Positions 7,972-16,794 of a stretch of DNA of 64,000 bases are shown in pieces (position 1 is the first letter of the stretch; each line of letters opens with the position of its first letter). Below the pieces are notes generated by a model, which saw only the letters and a program-made list of their open reading frames with translations, had not been told where the DNA came from and made no database searches. The translations under genes and the position numbers were made by a program. Source of the DNA: Thermoguttaceae bacterium (GTDB lineage Bacteria; Planctomycetota; Planctomycetia; Pirellulales; Thermoguttaceae); the NCBI GenBank assembly GCA_017937685.1, contig JAGBDD010000197.1:26074-90073 (forward strand), in the 5' to 3' direction.

Positions 7972-10032
7972 CTAATCGTCGTAATCGAGACTTCGTTCGT
8001 CTTCGTCGAGAATCCAAGCGAGCCGCCCGAGCAAAAGCGCGTAAAGCGGCGTCAAAACGACGAGCGCGAACAGCGCCGCCGCCCCGTACTCCGGCGTTTT
8101 AAAATAACGGATTCCCAACGTAAGCGGAGCGAAAACGAGCGCCGCCGAAACCGCCCAAAATTGCGTCCAAACGACGATTCGCCGAAGAAAACTCGCCAAA
8201 ACCGCCCCGCAAATCGGCGCGAACGGCCAGCCGGTGTAAAGCGTCGAAAGGTAAAAAATCGGGAAGCAAACGCTAAACGATCCGGCAAGCGTCGCTGCGA
8301 TTCGCAAGTCGACGAGCTGAAGTCCGCTCAATGCTTCGGCGGTCTCCTCCCCGCTTTCGAACCAACCGAGTCCTCCGGCAAGCGCGACGCCCGGCGAAAA
8401 AGCCGCTCCGACAAGCGCGGCGAACCAAAGCGCGTAAAGGAGCCCGTCAAGTCGGTCGTCGTCGCGCCAAGAGAGGACGCGACGCGCTCCGGACGCTCCG
8501 GCGCCAAAAATCGCTTCAAAAAAACTCGCCGTCCAATACGTCCAAAAGAGAGCCGTTGGAAACGCTATAACCGTTAAAACGCAAAATTCGAACTTCTCGA
8601 TCGGGCCGCCGTTCCCCTGCGCCGCGATCGTCGGCGCCAACGAATAAAGAACGTAAGCCGTTAACGCCAAACCGATTAGAACGACCGCGCCCGCTCGCGC
8701 CCAAAGTTCGTTCGTCGCGAGCGCTTGAAACGTTCGGTTGAAGAGCGGCGCCCGGCGCGGCGGCGCGGGGCGCGTCCAAATCGCTTCGCCGTTTCGATAA
8801 CGGAGAACGAGCGGCGGCAAAAAAGCGGTCGGGTCTTCGATTTCCGGCGGCGTCGCCAAGCGGCGAACAACGCGTTTCAGCGCCCGAATCGGAGACGTTA
8901 AAACCGATAAAATCGCCAACGTCCGTTCAAGTTCGGGGTTTTCACCCAAAGCGCCGACGTTTTGCCGTTCGCCCCTTGGCTCCGTCGCCGTCGTCGGGTC
9001 GTTTCGCGTCTTTCGCAACGCCTCGTCGACCGCGACGGAGCCGAACTCCGCTTTCATCTCTTCCAAACGACGTCGGCGTTCCCGCTCTTCCCGACTCGAA
9101 CGTTTTTTCGGTTTCGCGACGGCGGTCGAAGCGGTCGAGCCGCCTTTTTGAGACGCAGAACCTTGTCGATTTTTCCGTTTATCCGGATATTTCGCCGACG
9201 CGTCGGGCTTTTTCGGCGGCGTCGGAGCGATCGTTTTCGCCGAATTCGGAACGAAAACCGTTTTTCCGTCGAAACGTTGATAAACGCGGTCGGGAGCGTC
9301 CGGGATTTCGCCGAGTTCGTAAACGCCTCGGTCGCGCGGTTGGAAACGGACGTCGGTCGTCGCGAGCTGTTCTTTGAGCGCCGCCGTTACGACGGTTTCC
9401 GTTCCGCAGTCGGGACAGCGAACCGTTTGGCCGAGCAGTTCGGCGGGCGCTTGCGTCAACGTCTCGCAAACGCGGCAACGCACCGGATAATAAACGGGTT
9501 CCGCCGATTTTTTCGTCTCGTTTTTATCGCTTTTACCGATTTTTTCGCTTTTATCGCCGTCGTTTTCGCCGCCGGACTCGTTCGAACGCCCGCCTTTCGG
9601 AAAATTCGACGCGACGCCGGAAGCGGAATCGTTTTTAACGGTTCCAGCGGTTTTAACGGTCGAGTCGCTATTTTCTTTAACGCCGTAAATATCGGCCCCG
9701 GCGACGTCGATTCCGACGCGGTTCGGATTGCGCGCCGGAGAGAGGAGTTCGTCTTGCCGCCGTTTTTGCGGATTATTAAAGCGCTCGTAATCGGTTTCCG
9801 TTTCAAAATCAAGATAATCGGGAACGACGATCTCTTCGTCGCAGTCGGGGCAAACGACGATCTTCCCGACGTCCGCCTTCGTCGCGAAGAGTCGCGTTCG
9901 GCAACGCGGGCACCCGAACGAGCGGTATCGAACCGGCGACGCGGGTTCGGAAGTCGGCGTCGCGGAGTAAATTTCGGCGTCGGCGGACGGCGTTCGGCGG
10001 CGATTTGCGTTCGGGTCGGGAGCGGAAGTCAA
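7972..10032 (-). CDS. Double zinc-ribbon multi-pass membrane protein
   Basis: The chosen TTG start at 10032 lies nine bases after AAAGGA; an in-frame TTG at 10059 lacks a ribosome site. The protein has about 686 residues. A first zinc ribbon (CPRCRTRLFATKADVGKIVVC followed by PDC) lies near residues 40-65 and a second (CRVCETL to CPDCGTE) near 185-215. A long charged Ser/Lys/Asp linker and an Arg/Lys/Glu stretch (SSREERERRRRLEEMKAEFG) follow. The C-terminal half from about residue 440 has several hydrophobic segments. Planctomycetes have many such ribbon-plus-membrane proteins; no activity is known. The gene converges on the secreted protein gene before it, with 126 bases between. Confidence 0.75.
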   Translation of the reverse strand: MTSAPDPNANRRRTPSADAEIYSATPTSEPASPVRYRSFGCPRCRTRLFATKADVGKIVVCPDCDEEIVVPDYLDFETETDYERFNNPQKRRQDELLSPARNPNRVGIDVAGADIYGVKENSDSTVKTAGTVKNDSASGVASNFPKGGRSNESGGENDGDKSEKIGKSDKNETKKSAEPVYYPVRCRVCETLTQAPAELLGQTVRCPDCGTETVVTAALKEQLATTDVRFQPRDRGVYELGEIPDAPDRVYQRFDGKTVFVPNSAKTIAPTPPKKPDASAKYPDKRKNRQGSASQKGGSTASTAVAKPKKRSSREERERRRRLEEMKAEFGSVAVDEALRKTRNDPTTATEPRGERQNVGALGENPELERTLAILSVLTSPIRALKRVVRRLATPPEIEDPTAFLPPLVLRYRNGEAIWTRPAPPRRAPLFNRTFQALATNELWARAGAVVLIGLALTAYVLYSLAPTIAAQGNGGPIEKFEFCVLTVIAFPTALFWTYWTASFFEAIFGAGASGARRVLSWRDDDRLDGLLYALWFAALVGAAFSPGVALAGGLGWFESGEETAEALSGLQLVDLRIAATLAGSFSVCFPIFYLSTLYTGWPFAPICGAVLASFLRRIVVWTQFWAVSAALVFAPLTLGIRYFKTPEYGAAALFALVVLTPLYALLLGRLAWILDEDERSLDYDD

Positions 10033-10292
10033 CGCGGCGGTTCCTTTCGGCGGGTTCAAGAGGCGGCAAACGGGTTAAATTGGGCGATTTAGCGAAGCGT
10101 TTCCGGCGCGACGGCGACGGCGGAAACGGCGATTTTTATTAATTAAACCGTCGACGGCGCCAAAATCAAGCGGCTCGACGAAAAAATCGGCGAAAATACG
10201 GCGAACCTCCCGATCTTCAACTCGGCCTCTTTATTAAAATCAACAGAACCGGCAAACTCGACCGTTCGAAAACGCCCGTCGCCGCGATTTCG

Positions 10293-11336
10293 TCAAAGTC
10301 CGTTCGGAAGAATATCCCCGGCGGCGCAAGTGAAGAGCGCGGCAAACGTTTCCGCGTCGATCGTCTCGGAATGAAACCGGGCCGAACCGTCCGCGTAAAG
10401 GAAGTTCGCGCCGCCCGGATGAAGCGAGAAAATTTCGTTGTTGTTCGCGTTGTTGAAAAAGCGACCGTCCGACGCGACGACGGCGACGTCCATCACAAAG
10501 CCGGAACCGGGGTCGGCCCAATCGGAGTTGAGAAGCGGCTCTTTCGGCGTTTCGTTCGGGTCGCCGCGACGTCCGCCGCGCAAGAATTTGAACGGACGAC
10601 CGGACGCTTCGAAAAAGAGGAACGACGAACTCAAGCCGTCGAGAACGGCGCTCGGATAAACGGGCGCGCGCCGCGAAAATTCGGCGGAATTGGAAAAGTC
10701 GGGCAACAGAACGCTCGTCCATTCGGAACGGTCGCGGAGCCCGAGTTTCTCCCGAACGCCGCGCCGAATCAGATAGCAACTCGCGTAATCGGTCGGATAA
10801 TACTTTTTCGTTCCGAAATCCCGGTCGCCGGGCGCGGTCGGACAAAGAAAAATTGGAATCCGTTTCTCCGTCGCCTCGCGGTTGACCGCCGCCGACCAAG
10901 TCGCCGTCCAGTCAACCGCCGAATACGCCGCGCTTTCCTCGACGAACGGCAACAAAATCGTCAAAACGTTATGCCGGTCGCGACGCTGTCCGTTCGGCGC
11001 GACATACGTCGTCTTCGTCGGCGGGAAAACGCTGTTGACGTCCAAATAAGAATGAATCGCCAAGCCGATTTGACGCATATGCGAAACGCAACTCGTCCGC
11101 CGAACCGTTTCGCGCGCCGCTTGAACCGCCGGCAAAAGGAGCCCGAGCAAAACGCCGACGACCGCGATCACGACGAGCAGTTCGACCAACGTAAAACCGC
11201 CGAGCCGACCGCGTTCGCAACCGCCGTCCAAGACGCGCTTCAAACCAGTCGCGTCCGCGCCGCTTGCGCGACGGTCGAGCGAGCGAAAACAACCGCTCCG
11301 ACGCGAACAAAATTCGCGCCGCGTTCCGATTTTCAT
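10293..11336 (-). CDS. DUF1559 protein with prepilin-type N-terminus
   Basis: The ATG at 11336 follows AAGGGGGG by about nine bases; upstream in-frame ATGs only add Arg-rich residues. A type IV pilin-like signal ([20 protein letters not shown]) starts near residue 45, preceded by an unusually long basic leader. The DUF1559 body ends with the H-x9-DG motif in LHPGGANFLYADGSARF. The family is greatly expanded in Planctomycetes and is thought to form pseudopilin-like or surface structures; the role of this copy is unknown. No partner gene is adjacent. Confidence 0.88.
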   Translation of the reverse strand: MKIGTRREFCSRRSGCFRSLDRRASGADATGLKRVLDGGCERGRLGGFTLVELLVVIAVVGVLLGLLLPAVQAARETVRRTSCVSHMRQIGLAIHSYLDVNSVFPPTKTTYVAPNGQRRDRHNVLTILLPFVEESAAYSAVDWTATWSAAVNREATEKRIPIFLCPTAPGDRDFGTKKYYPTDYASCYLIRRGVREKLGLRDRSEWTSVLLPDFSNSAEFSRRAPVYPSAVLDGLSSSFLFFEASGRPFKFLRGGRRGDPNETPKEPLLNSDWADPGSGFVMDVAVVASDGRFFNNANNNEIFSLHPGGANFLYADGSARFHSETIDAETFAALFTCAAGDILPNGL

Positions 11337-11513
11337 CGTTTTCGCCCCCCTTCTCATTCTTTCGCGTCTCGACAAGGCCAATAAAAGCCCGTCGCGTCGA
11401 AAAGCGGGTTTCGGCGCGTTGGCGTTCGTTCGGCGCTTCCGCCCTTCGTCGCCGTTAAAACGTCAAACGGCGACGCGAGAAGAACGGAAAACGGAAATTG
11501 ACAAAAGCCGGCG

Positions 11514-12560
11514 TTACTTTTTAACGATTTTACCGACTTTCCAGCTTTGCAAGTTCATTTCGGCGAGAGTCGCTTGAACGTCGTCGGCGATTTCCGGCTT
11601 GACGACCAAAACAAGACCGAGCCCCATATTGAAGACGCGTTCCATTTCGGCGTCGTCGATCGAACCGAGCTTTTGCAACCAGCCGAAAACCGGCGGAACG
11701 TCCCAAGAATTCGGGGTAATTTCCGGCGCGACGCCCTCGGGGAGAACGCGAGAGAGGTTTTCGACCAAGCCGCCGCCGGTGATGTGCGCGACGCCGCGGA
11801 TTCCGTCGTTCGCGCCGAACTTTTCGAAGAGCGCGAGCGCCGGTTTGACGTAAAGACGCGTCGGCGTCAAGAGCGCGTCGGCGACCGTTTGGTTCAATTC
11901 CGGGACAAACTCGTCCGGTTGGAGGCCCGCGATGTCGAAAACGACGCGGCGAATCAGCGAATAACCGTTCGAATGGCAACCGCTCGACGCGACGCCGATC
12001 AGAACGTCGCCGTCTTGAATCGCTTTCCCGTCGATGATTTTCGAACGTTCCGCGACGCCGACGCAGAAGCCGGCCAAGTCGTATTCGCCGGGATTGTACA
12101 TTCCGGAGAGGATCGCCGTTTCGCCGCCGATCAGCGCGCAACCGACTTCTTCGCAAGCCTTAGCGATCCCGGAAACCAGCTCTTCGAGTTGGTCGGGGTC
12201 GTCTTTCGGCGTCGCGACGTAATCGAGGAAAAAGAGCGGTTCGGCGCCGCAGCAGATCGCGTCGTTGACGCTCATCGCGACCAAGTCGATCCCGACGGTC
12301 GAATGACGGTTCGTTTGGCAGGCGATTTTGATTTTCGTTCCGACGCCGTCGGTGCAGCTGACGAGAACCGGGTCTTCGTACTTGCGCTCGGGGCCGCCGT
12401 CTTTGAGGAGACCGTTCAAGCGGAAAAGCCCGGCGAACCCGCCGTCGAGGCGCATTACGCGCGGCGAAAAGGTCTTCGCAACCAATTTGGGCAGACGGGA
12501 CATCGATTCGGCGTAAATATCCAAGTCGACGCCGGAACTTTTATAAGTCGCTTTTTCCAT
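11514..12560 (-). CDS. purM: Phosphoribosylformylglycinamidine cyclo-ligase (AIR synthase)
   Basis: The 348-residue enzyme closes the imidazole ring in purine synthesis (FGAM plus ATP to AIR). Recognised blocks are YKSSGVDLDIYAESMSRL at the N-terminus, VSCTDGVGTKIKIA, VDLVAMSVNDAICCGAEPLF and GGETAILSGMYNPGEYDLAGF, with HITGGGLVENLSRVLPEG towards the C-terminus. Length is normal. It is monocistronic, read from its own promoter at 12746-12773 and diverging from rsmG. Confidence 0.96.
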   Translation of the reverse strand: MEKATYKSSGVDLDIYAESMSRLPKLVAKTFSPRVMRLDGGFAGLFRLNGLLKDGGPERKYEDPVLVSCTDGVGTKIKIACQTNRHSTVGIDLVAMSVNDAICCGAEPLFFLDYVATPKDDPDQLEELVSGIAKACEEVGCALIGGETAILSGMYNPGEYDLAGFCVGVAERSKIIDGKAIQDGDVLIGVASSGCHSNGYSLIRRVVFDIAGLQPDEFVPELNQTVADALLTPTRLYVKPALALFEKFGANDGIRGVAHITGGGLVENLSRVLPEGVAPEITPNSWDVPPVFGWLQKLGSIDDAEMERVFNMGLGLVLVVKPEIADDVQATLAEMNLQSWKVGKIVKK

Positions 12561-12745
12561 TTTTAGGACTCTCGTAAACGGGGTTTCGCGGGGGGAACGA
12601 AGGAATCGACGGTCGAACGCGCCGGTTTTAACGGATTTGACGGTCTCGGCGTCTTTGCAGGATTTACCGGTATTGACGGCGATTAAGCGTCAGAAAGCGC
12701 GTCGTCGAACCGATTTAAGGCGACGACTCGAACGCTTCCGCTTTT

Positions 12746-12773
12746 ATTATAATTCTTCGGCGAAATAACGCAA
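12746..12773 (-). promoter_or_regulatory. Predicted sigma-70 promoter of purM
   Basis: On the minus strand TTGCGT, 16 bases, TATAAT. It is about 185 bases before the purM start. The 501-base divergent region 12561-13061 contains this promoter and the rsmG promoter and no gene. Confidence 0.65.
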
Positions 12774-12856
12774 GGACGGGCGGCGCGAGAAAACGCCGAC
12801 TTTTTCCGCTTCCCGCGCTTCTCGCAAGAAAATCGCCCCGGTTCGTTAAGGGGGGG

Positions 12857-12885
12857 AAGACAAAATTGCAAAATTGGGTTATAAT
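12857..12885 (+). promoter_or_regulatory. Predicted sigma-70 promoter of rsmG
   Basis: AAGACA, 17 bases, TATAAT, about 175 bases before the rsmG ATG. A run TATATTAATATTGACA at 12991-13006 in the leader is AT-rich but has no matching -10. Confidence 0.5.
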
Positions 12886-13061
12886 AACGGAGAAAACGTC
12901 GCGGACGGTCGAAACGTTGCCTCGATTCGCCGCCGTCCGAAGCGCAGACGCGCAAGACGCCCGACAACAAAACGTCGAAAACGCTTCTTATATATTAATA
13001 TTGACAAAATATTGCCGACGAAGCGCCGACGCCCCCCGAACAAGGAAGAAAACAAGTCGAA

Positions 13062-14495
13062 ATGTTGGAATCTAACGACCGCGCCCCCGTCGAACAGCCC
13101 GCCGAAAACGCCGTCCCGGCCCAAGAACCGCAAGTCGCGGAAACGCCCGCCGTCGACGCCGTTCAACTCGACAAAATCGTCAAAATCGAACCCAACGACG
13201 CCGCGCAAGAAGACGGCGCCGAAATCAACCTCGACGCCGTAAACGCTCGACTCGCCGAAAACGCGGACGCCGAAACGTCCGACGACGAAGCCAAAAACGC
13301 CGAGCCGGTCGCCCCGCCCTCCGCGACGCTCGAAGAAGCGCTCGAAAAGTTCGGAATCGAACTCCCGGCGAAAAAAGTTAGACTTCTCAAAGAATATTGC
13401 GAAACTCTTTGGATTTGGAACGAGCGCGTCAACCTCACCCGGCACGACGATTACGACAAGTTCGTTTCCCGCGACCTCGTCGACTCGATCCGCTTGGCCG
13501 CTTGCCTTCAAAAGGGCGAACACGTCCTCGACGTCGGCTCCGGCGGCGGCGTCCCGGGTCTCGTCGTCGCGATTTTGCGTCCGGACGTCGTCGTCGAACT
13601 TTGCGACTCGACCGGCAAAAAAGCGGAGGCGCTCGGCGCCATCGTCGACGCGCTCGGGCTCGAAACGAACGTTTGGTACGCGAAGGCGGAAGATTTGTTA
13701 AAAGTTCACCGCTTTCACACCCTTACGATCCGCGCGGTCGGCAAAATCGCTAAACTTTTGCCGACGTTCGCTCCGCTTTGGCACGCGTTCGACCGCATCT
13801 TGATGATCAAGGGCCCGAATTGGCCGGCGGAACGGGGAGAAGCGCGCCACTACAACCTCTTGAACAACGTCGCGTTGCGCAAAATCGACGAATACGAGAA
13901 CCCCGGCGCCGAACACAACAGCGTTATTTTGCAGTTCTGCCGCAAGAGCCGCTTCGAGGAAATGGAACGCCGCGCGCAAGCGTTAGCCGAAGGCAAGCCG
14001 ATCGAGCTGGAAATCGAGCCGGTCGAAGTCGACAACAAACAACGGCGCGAATTTTCCGACGATCGCTCCGGTCGCGGGCGCGGCGGTCGCGGTTCGTTCG
14101 GCGGCGGACGGGGCGGCAAAGGCGGTCGCGACGATCGGAACCGTCGTCCGGATCGCAAATTCGTCGACGCGCAAGACCGTCGCGGCGGTTTCGACGGCGA
14201 CTCGGCGAACGGCGAAACCCGCGTTTTCGCCCGTCGCAACGGCAAAGCGCCGCGCGGTTGGACGGGCAAGAGTCGCGATTTCGGCGGCGACGGCGGCGAT
14301 TCCCGTTCGAACGGCGCGTCTTCCGGCGGTTCGAAACGTTTTAACAACGGCGACGACAAGAAACCGGGCGCTCGCGGCGGACGATCCGGCGGTTCGTTCG
14401 GCGGCGGTAAAAAAACGGGCGGTCGCGGTTCGTTTGGCGGCGGCAAGAAACCGGGCGCTCGCGGCGGACGGTCGGACGGCGGTTCGCGCGACTAA
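13062..14495 (+). CDS. rsmG: 16S rRNA m7G527 methyltransferase RsmG with RGG-rich tail
   Basis: The catalytic core, about residues 87-300, is a normal RsmG/GidB: LWIWNERVNLTRHDDYDKF, SAM-binding HVLDVGSGGGVPGL, and DRILMIKGPNWPAER. It should methylate N7 of G527 in 16S rRNA. Two parts are unusual. An acidic, disordered N-terminal extension of about 85 residues (Ala/Glu/Asp/Pro) precedes the core. A C-terminal tail of about 150 residues (from roughly 325) is almost all Gly, Arg, Lys, Ser and Asp, with many RGG/GGR units (for example RGRGGRGSFGGGRGGKGGR). The whole protein is 477 residues against about 210 for the usual enzyme. The tail is likely an RNA-binding or condensate-forming region; that is inference. 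Confidence 0.92.
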   Translation: MLESNDRAPVEQPAENAVPAQEPQVAETPAVDAVQLDKIVKIEPNDAAQEDGAEINLDAVNARLAENADAETSDDEAKNAEPVAPPSATLEEALEKFGIELPAKKVRLLKEYCETLWIWNERVNLTRHDDYDKFVSRDLVDSIRLAACLQKGEHVLDVGSGGGVPGLVVAILRPDVVVELCDSTGKKAEALGAIVDALGLETNVWYAKAEDLLKVHRFHTLTIRAVGKIAKLLPTFAPLWHAFDRILMIKGPNWPAERGEARHYNLLNNVALRKIDEYENPGAEHNSVILQFCRKSRFEEMERRAQALAEGKPIELEIEPVEVDNKQRREFSDDRSGRGRGGRGSFGGGRGGKGGRDDRNRRPDRKFVDAQDRRGGFDGDSANGETRVFARRNGKAPRGWTGKSRDFGGDGGDSRSNGASSGGSKRFNNGDDKKPGARGGRSGGSFGGGKKTGGRGSFGGGKKPGARGGRSDGGSRD

Positions 14496-14583
14496 AACCT
14501 AATTTCGCTTTAAAATCGTTTTGTCGTCGACGCGCCTTGTTTTCGCGTCGGCGCAACGTTAACGCAACAATAAAGGATTTTCG

Positions 14584-16701
14584 ATGTTTCGTTTATTTTC
14601 CTCGCGTTGGTCGACGTTCGTTGGAACGGGCGCGCTTCTTTTGAGCGTTTCGGCCTTCGTCGGTTGTCAAAAATCGGCGCCGGAAACGGAAAACGCCGAC
14701 CCGAACGTTGTCGCGCAAACCGGCGACGCTTCGGCGTTCCCGCAATTTTCGACCGAAATTCGTTTGCTCTCGGCGGAACAACTCGCCGCGCTCGGAGCGA
14801 AAAACGACCTCCCGACCGAGTTTGTCCAACCGAACGCATACTCCGTTCAAGTCGTTCGTCCGGAACGTTTTCGCGACCTTGAAAACGGCTCCGTCGCGCT
14901 CGAAACGTTCGCGAACGCGTCGCTGCAACTCCCGCTTCCGGAACTCCTCGACGGCGCCGACTTAGCGCTCGCCAGCAAAACGTTTTCGCTCGAAACGTTG
15001 AAAAACGCCCAAAACGGCGAAACGCTTCAAGAAGGTTTCCCGACGCCGTCCGAAGTTGTTTACCTCCGCTTCCCCGAGCCGGTCGACCAAGCCGCGCTCG
15101 ACGCTAAAGTTTTCAAAAACGCCGATCCGAACGCCGTTAAAACGCAAAAATTCGGCGCGGTCGACGTTCGCGTTTTGGAAAACGCGCTTCCGGTTCCGCT
15201 CGACCAAACCGGTCAAGCGTTCGGGCGCGTCGACCAAATGCTCGCCGGTCTCGCCTTCCCGACGCCGAACTCCGTCGTTTTCTTCTCCGGTTCGCCGACC
15301 GCGCTCGACGCTTATTTTAGCGGCAAAACCGGCGACGAACGGGGCGTCGCGGCGCAACGCGTCGGGCGGCTTCCGCTCGAAAAGCTCGACGCGGCCTTCC
15401 TTTACGACTTCGACTTCGACGTCGCGACGACCGCGCTCGTTCAGCCGCCGGTTCCGTTGACTCCGGCGCTTATCGAAGCGATGCAACCGAACGTCTCCGG
15501 TTTCCATTTCGTCGTCGACGCGAACTCCGCCGACGGCGCGATTTTGACGCTCGTCGTCGACGCGAAGTCGCCCGAAGGCGCCGAAACGTTGCGCAAGGCG
15601 ATCGGCGGCGCGCTGATGGAAGCGGTCGACGGTCTCGGCTCCGCTCTTCCGCAAGGCGAACAAGCCGCCGCGGCGACGGAAGCGATCGAAACGTTCGAGA
15701 AATTGCGAACGATTCTCAAATCGGCGAACCTCGCGACCGAAGGCGCCCGCGTCGTCGGAACGCTGAAAAACTCGCCGGAAACGCTCGACTTTTTTGTCAA
15801 CGCCTGCGAGAATATGAACTCGTTCCGCCGCCAATCGGAAATTTACGCGAAATACGGCGGCGCTCAAGACGCGTTAACCGCGCTCGGTCAAGCGTTTAAC
15901 GCCTACCTGATGAAGAACAAAAAGTTCCCGGCTCCGATTCGCGCCGCCGACGGAACGCCGCTTTTGAGCTGGCGCGTCGCGATTCTCCCGGTTTTGGGCG
16001 CCGAAGGCCAAAAACTTTACGACGAATTTAAACTCGACGAGCCTTGGAACAGCGACGCCAACCTGAAACTGTTGGAAAAAATGCCGTCGATTTTCGCCGC
16101 GCCGTTTGGCGACGTCGCGAAAACGTCGACGCCGTTCCTCGTCTTCACCGGTCAAAACGCGCCGTTCGGTCGCGTCGAACCGCTGACGCTCGACGACCTC
16201 AACCCGGAAAAACCGATTTTGTCGGTCGTTTTGGCCGCCGAAGCGAACGCGGTCGAATGGACGCGCCCGGAAGAGTTCGTCTTCAACCCGGCGAAACCGA
16301 GCGACGCGTTCGGCGAGTTCATTTGCGCCGTTACCCTCGACGGCAAGCTGGTTCAAGCCGAGTGCGACGATTCGGAAGAAGTTTCGAAGAAGCTCGCCGC
16401 CCGCATTTACGGCGTCGCCGCGACGGAAGAAGCCGCTCCGGTCGAAGAAACCGCCCCGGCGCAAGAGGCCGCTCCGGTCGAGGAAACCGCCCCGGCGCAA
16501 GAGGCCGCTCCGGTCGAGGAAACCGCCCCGGCGCAAGAAACCGCTCCGGTCGAGGAAACCGTCCCGGCGCAAGAAGCCGCTCCGACGGAAGAAACCGCTC
16601 CGGTCGAGGAAACCGCCCCGACGCAAGAAGCCGCTCCGGTCGAGGAAACCGCCCCGACGCAAGAAGCCGCTTCGGCGCAAGAAGCCGCTCCGGCGGAATA
16701 A
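14584..16701 (+). CDS. Lipoprotein with C-terminal DUF1559-type domain and EETAPAQ repeats
   Basis: AAAGGA six bases before the ATG supports the start. The N-terminal lipobox (SVSAFVGC) marks a lipoprotein. Residues 60-400 have no family I recognise and look like a repeated beta/alpha domain. Residues 415-500 (LTALGQAFNAYLMKNKKFP, LLSWRVAILPVLG) match the DUF1559-type domain found in planctomycete membrane proteins, here without a pilin signal. The last 90 residues are a Glu/Ala/Pro repeat with unit close to EETAPAQEAAPV, probably an extended spacer. A terminator follows at 16717. Confidence 0.75.
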   Translation: MFRLFSSRWSTFVGTGALLLSVSAFVGCQKSAPETENADPNVVAQTGDASAFPQFSTEIRLLSAEQLAALGAKNDLPTEFVQPNAYSVQVVRPERFRDLENGSVALETFANASLQLPLPELLDGADLALASKTFSLETLKNAQNGETLQEGFPTPSEVVYLRFPEPVDQAALDAKVFKNADPNAVKTQKFGAVDVRVLENALPVPLDQTGQAFGRVDQMLAGLAFPTPNSVVFFSGSPTALDAYFSGKTGDERGVAAQRVGRLPLEKLDAAFLYDFDFDVATTALVQPPVPLTPALIEAMQPNVSGFHFVVDANSADGAILTLVVDAKSPEGAETLRKAIGGALMEAVDGLGSALPQGEQAAAATEAIETFEKLRTILKSANLATEGARVVGTLKNSPETLDFFVNACENMNSFRRQSEIYAKYGGAQDALTALGQAFNAYLMKNKKFPAPIRAADGTPLLSWRVAILPVLGAEGQKLYDEFKLDEPWNSDANLKLLEKMPSIFAAPFGDVAKTSTPFLVFTGQNAPFGRVEPLTLDDLNPEKPILSVVLAAEANAVEWTRPEEFVFNPAKPSDAFGEFICAVTLDGKLVQAECDDSEEVSKKLAARIYGVAATEEAAPVEETAPAQEAAPVEETAPAQEAAPVEETAPAQETAPVEETVPAQEAAPTEETAPVEETAPTQEAAPVEETAPTQEAASAQEAAPAE

Positions 16702-16716
16702 CCGCCCTTTTCTCGG

Positions 16717-16749
16717 CGCGACGTTTTAACCGGCGTCGCGTCGTTTTTT
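16717..16749 (+). terminator. Terminator after the lipoprotein gene
   Basis: Stem CGCGACG/CGTCGCG (16717-16723 and 16734-16740) followed by TCGTTTTTT, 15 bases past the stop. Confidence 0.7.
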
Positions 16750-16794
16750 CGTTTTGCCGTTAACCCGTTTTCTCCCAACGCTTCCGCTAACGCG

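Noticed and set aside
12991..13006. TATATTAATATTGACA as the rsmG promoter
   Set aside because: TTGACA has no -10 at 15-19 bases; the TATAAT at 12880 with a 17-base spacer is a better match.
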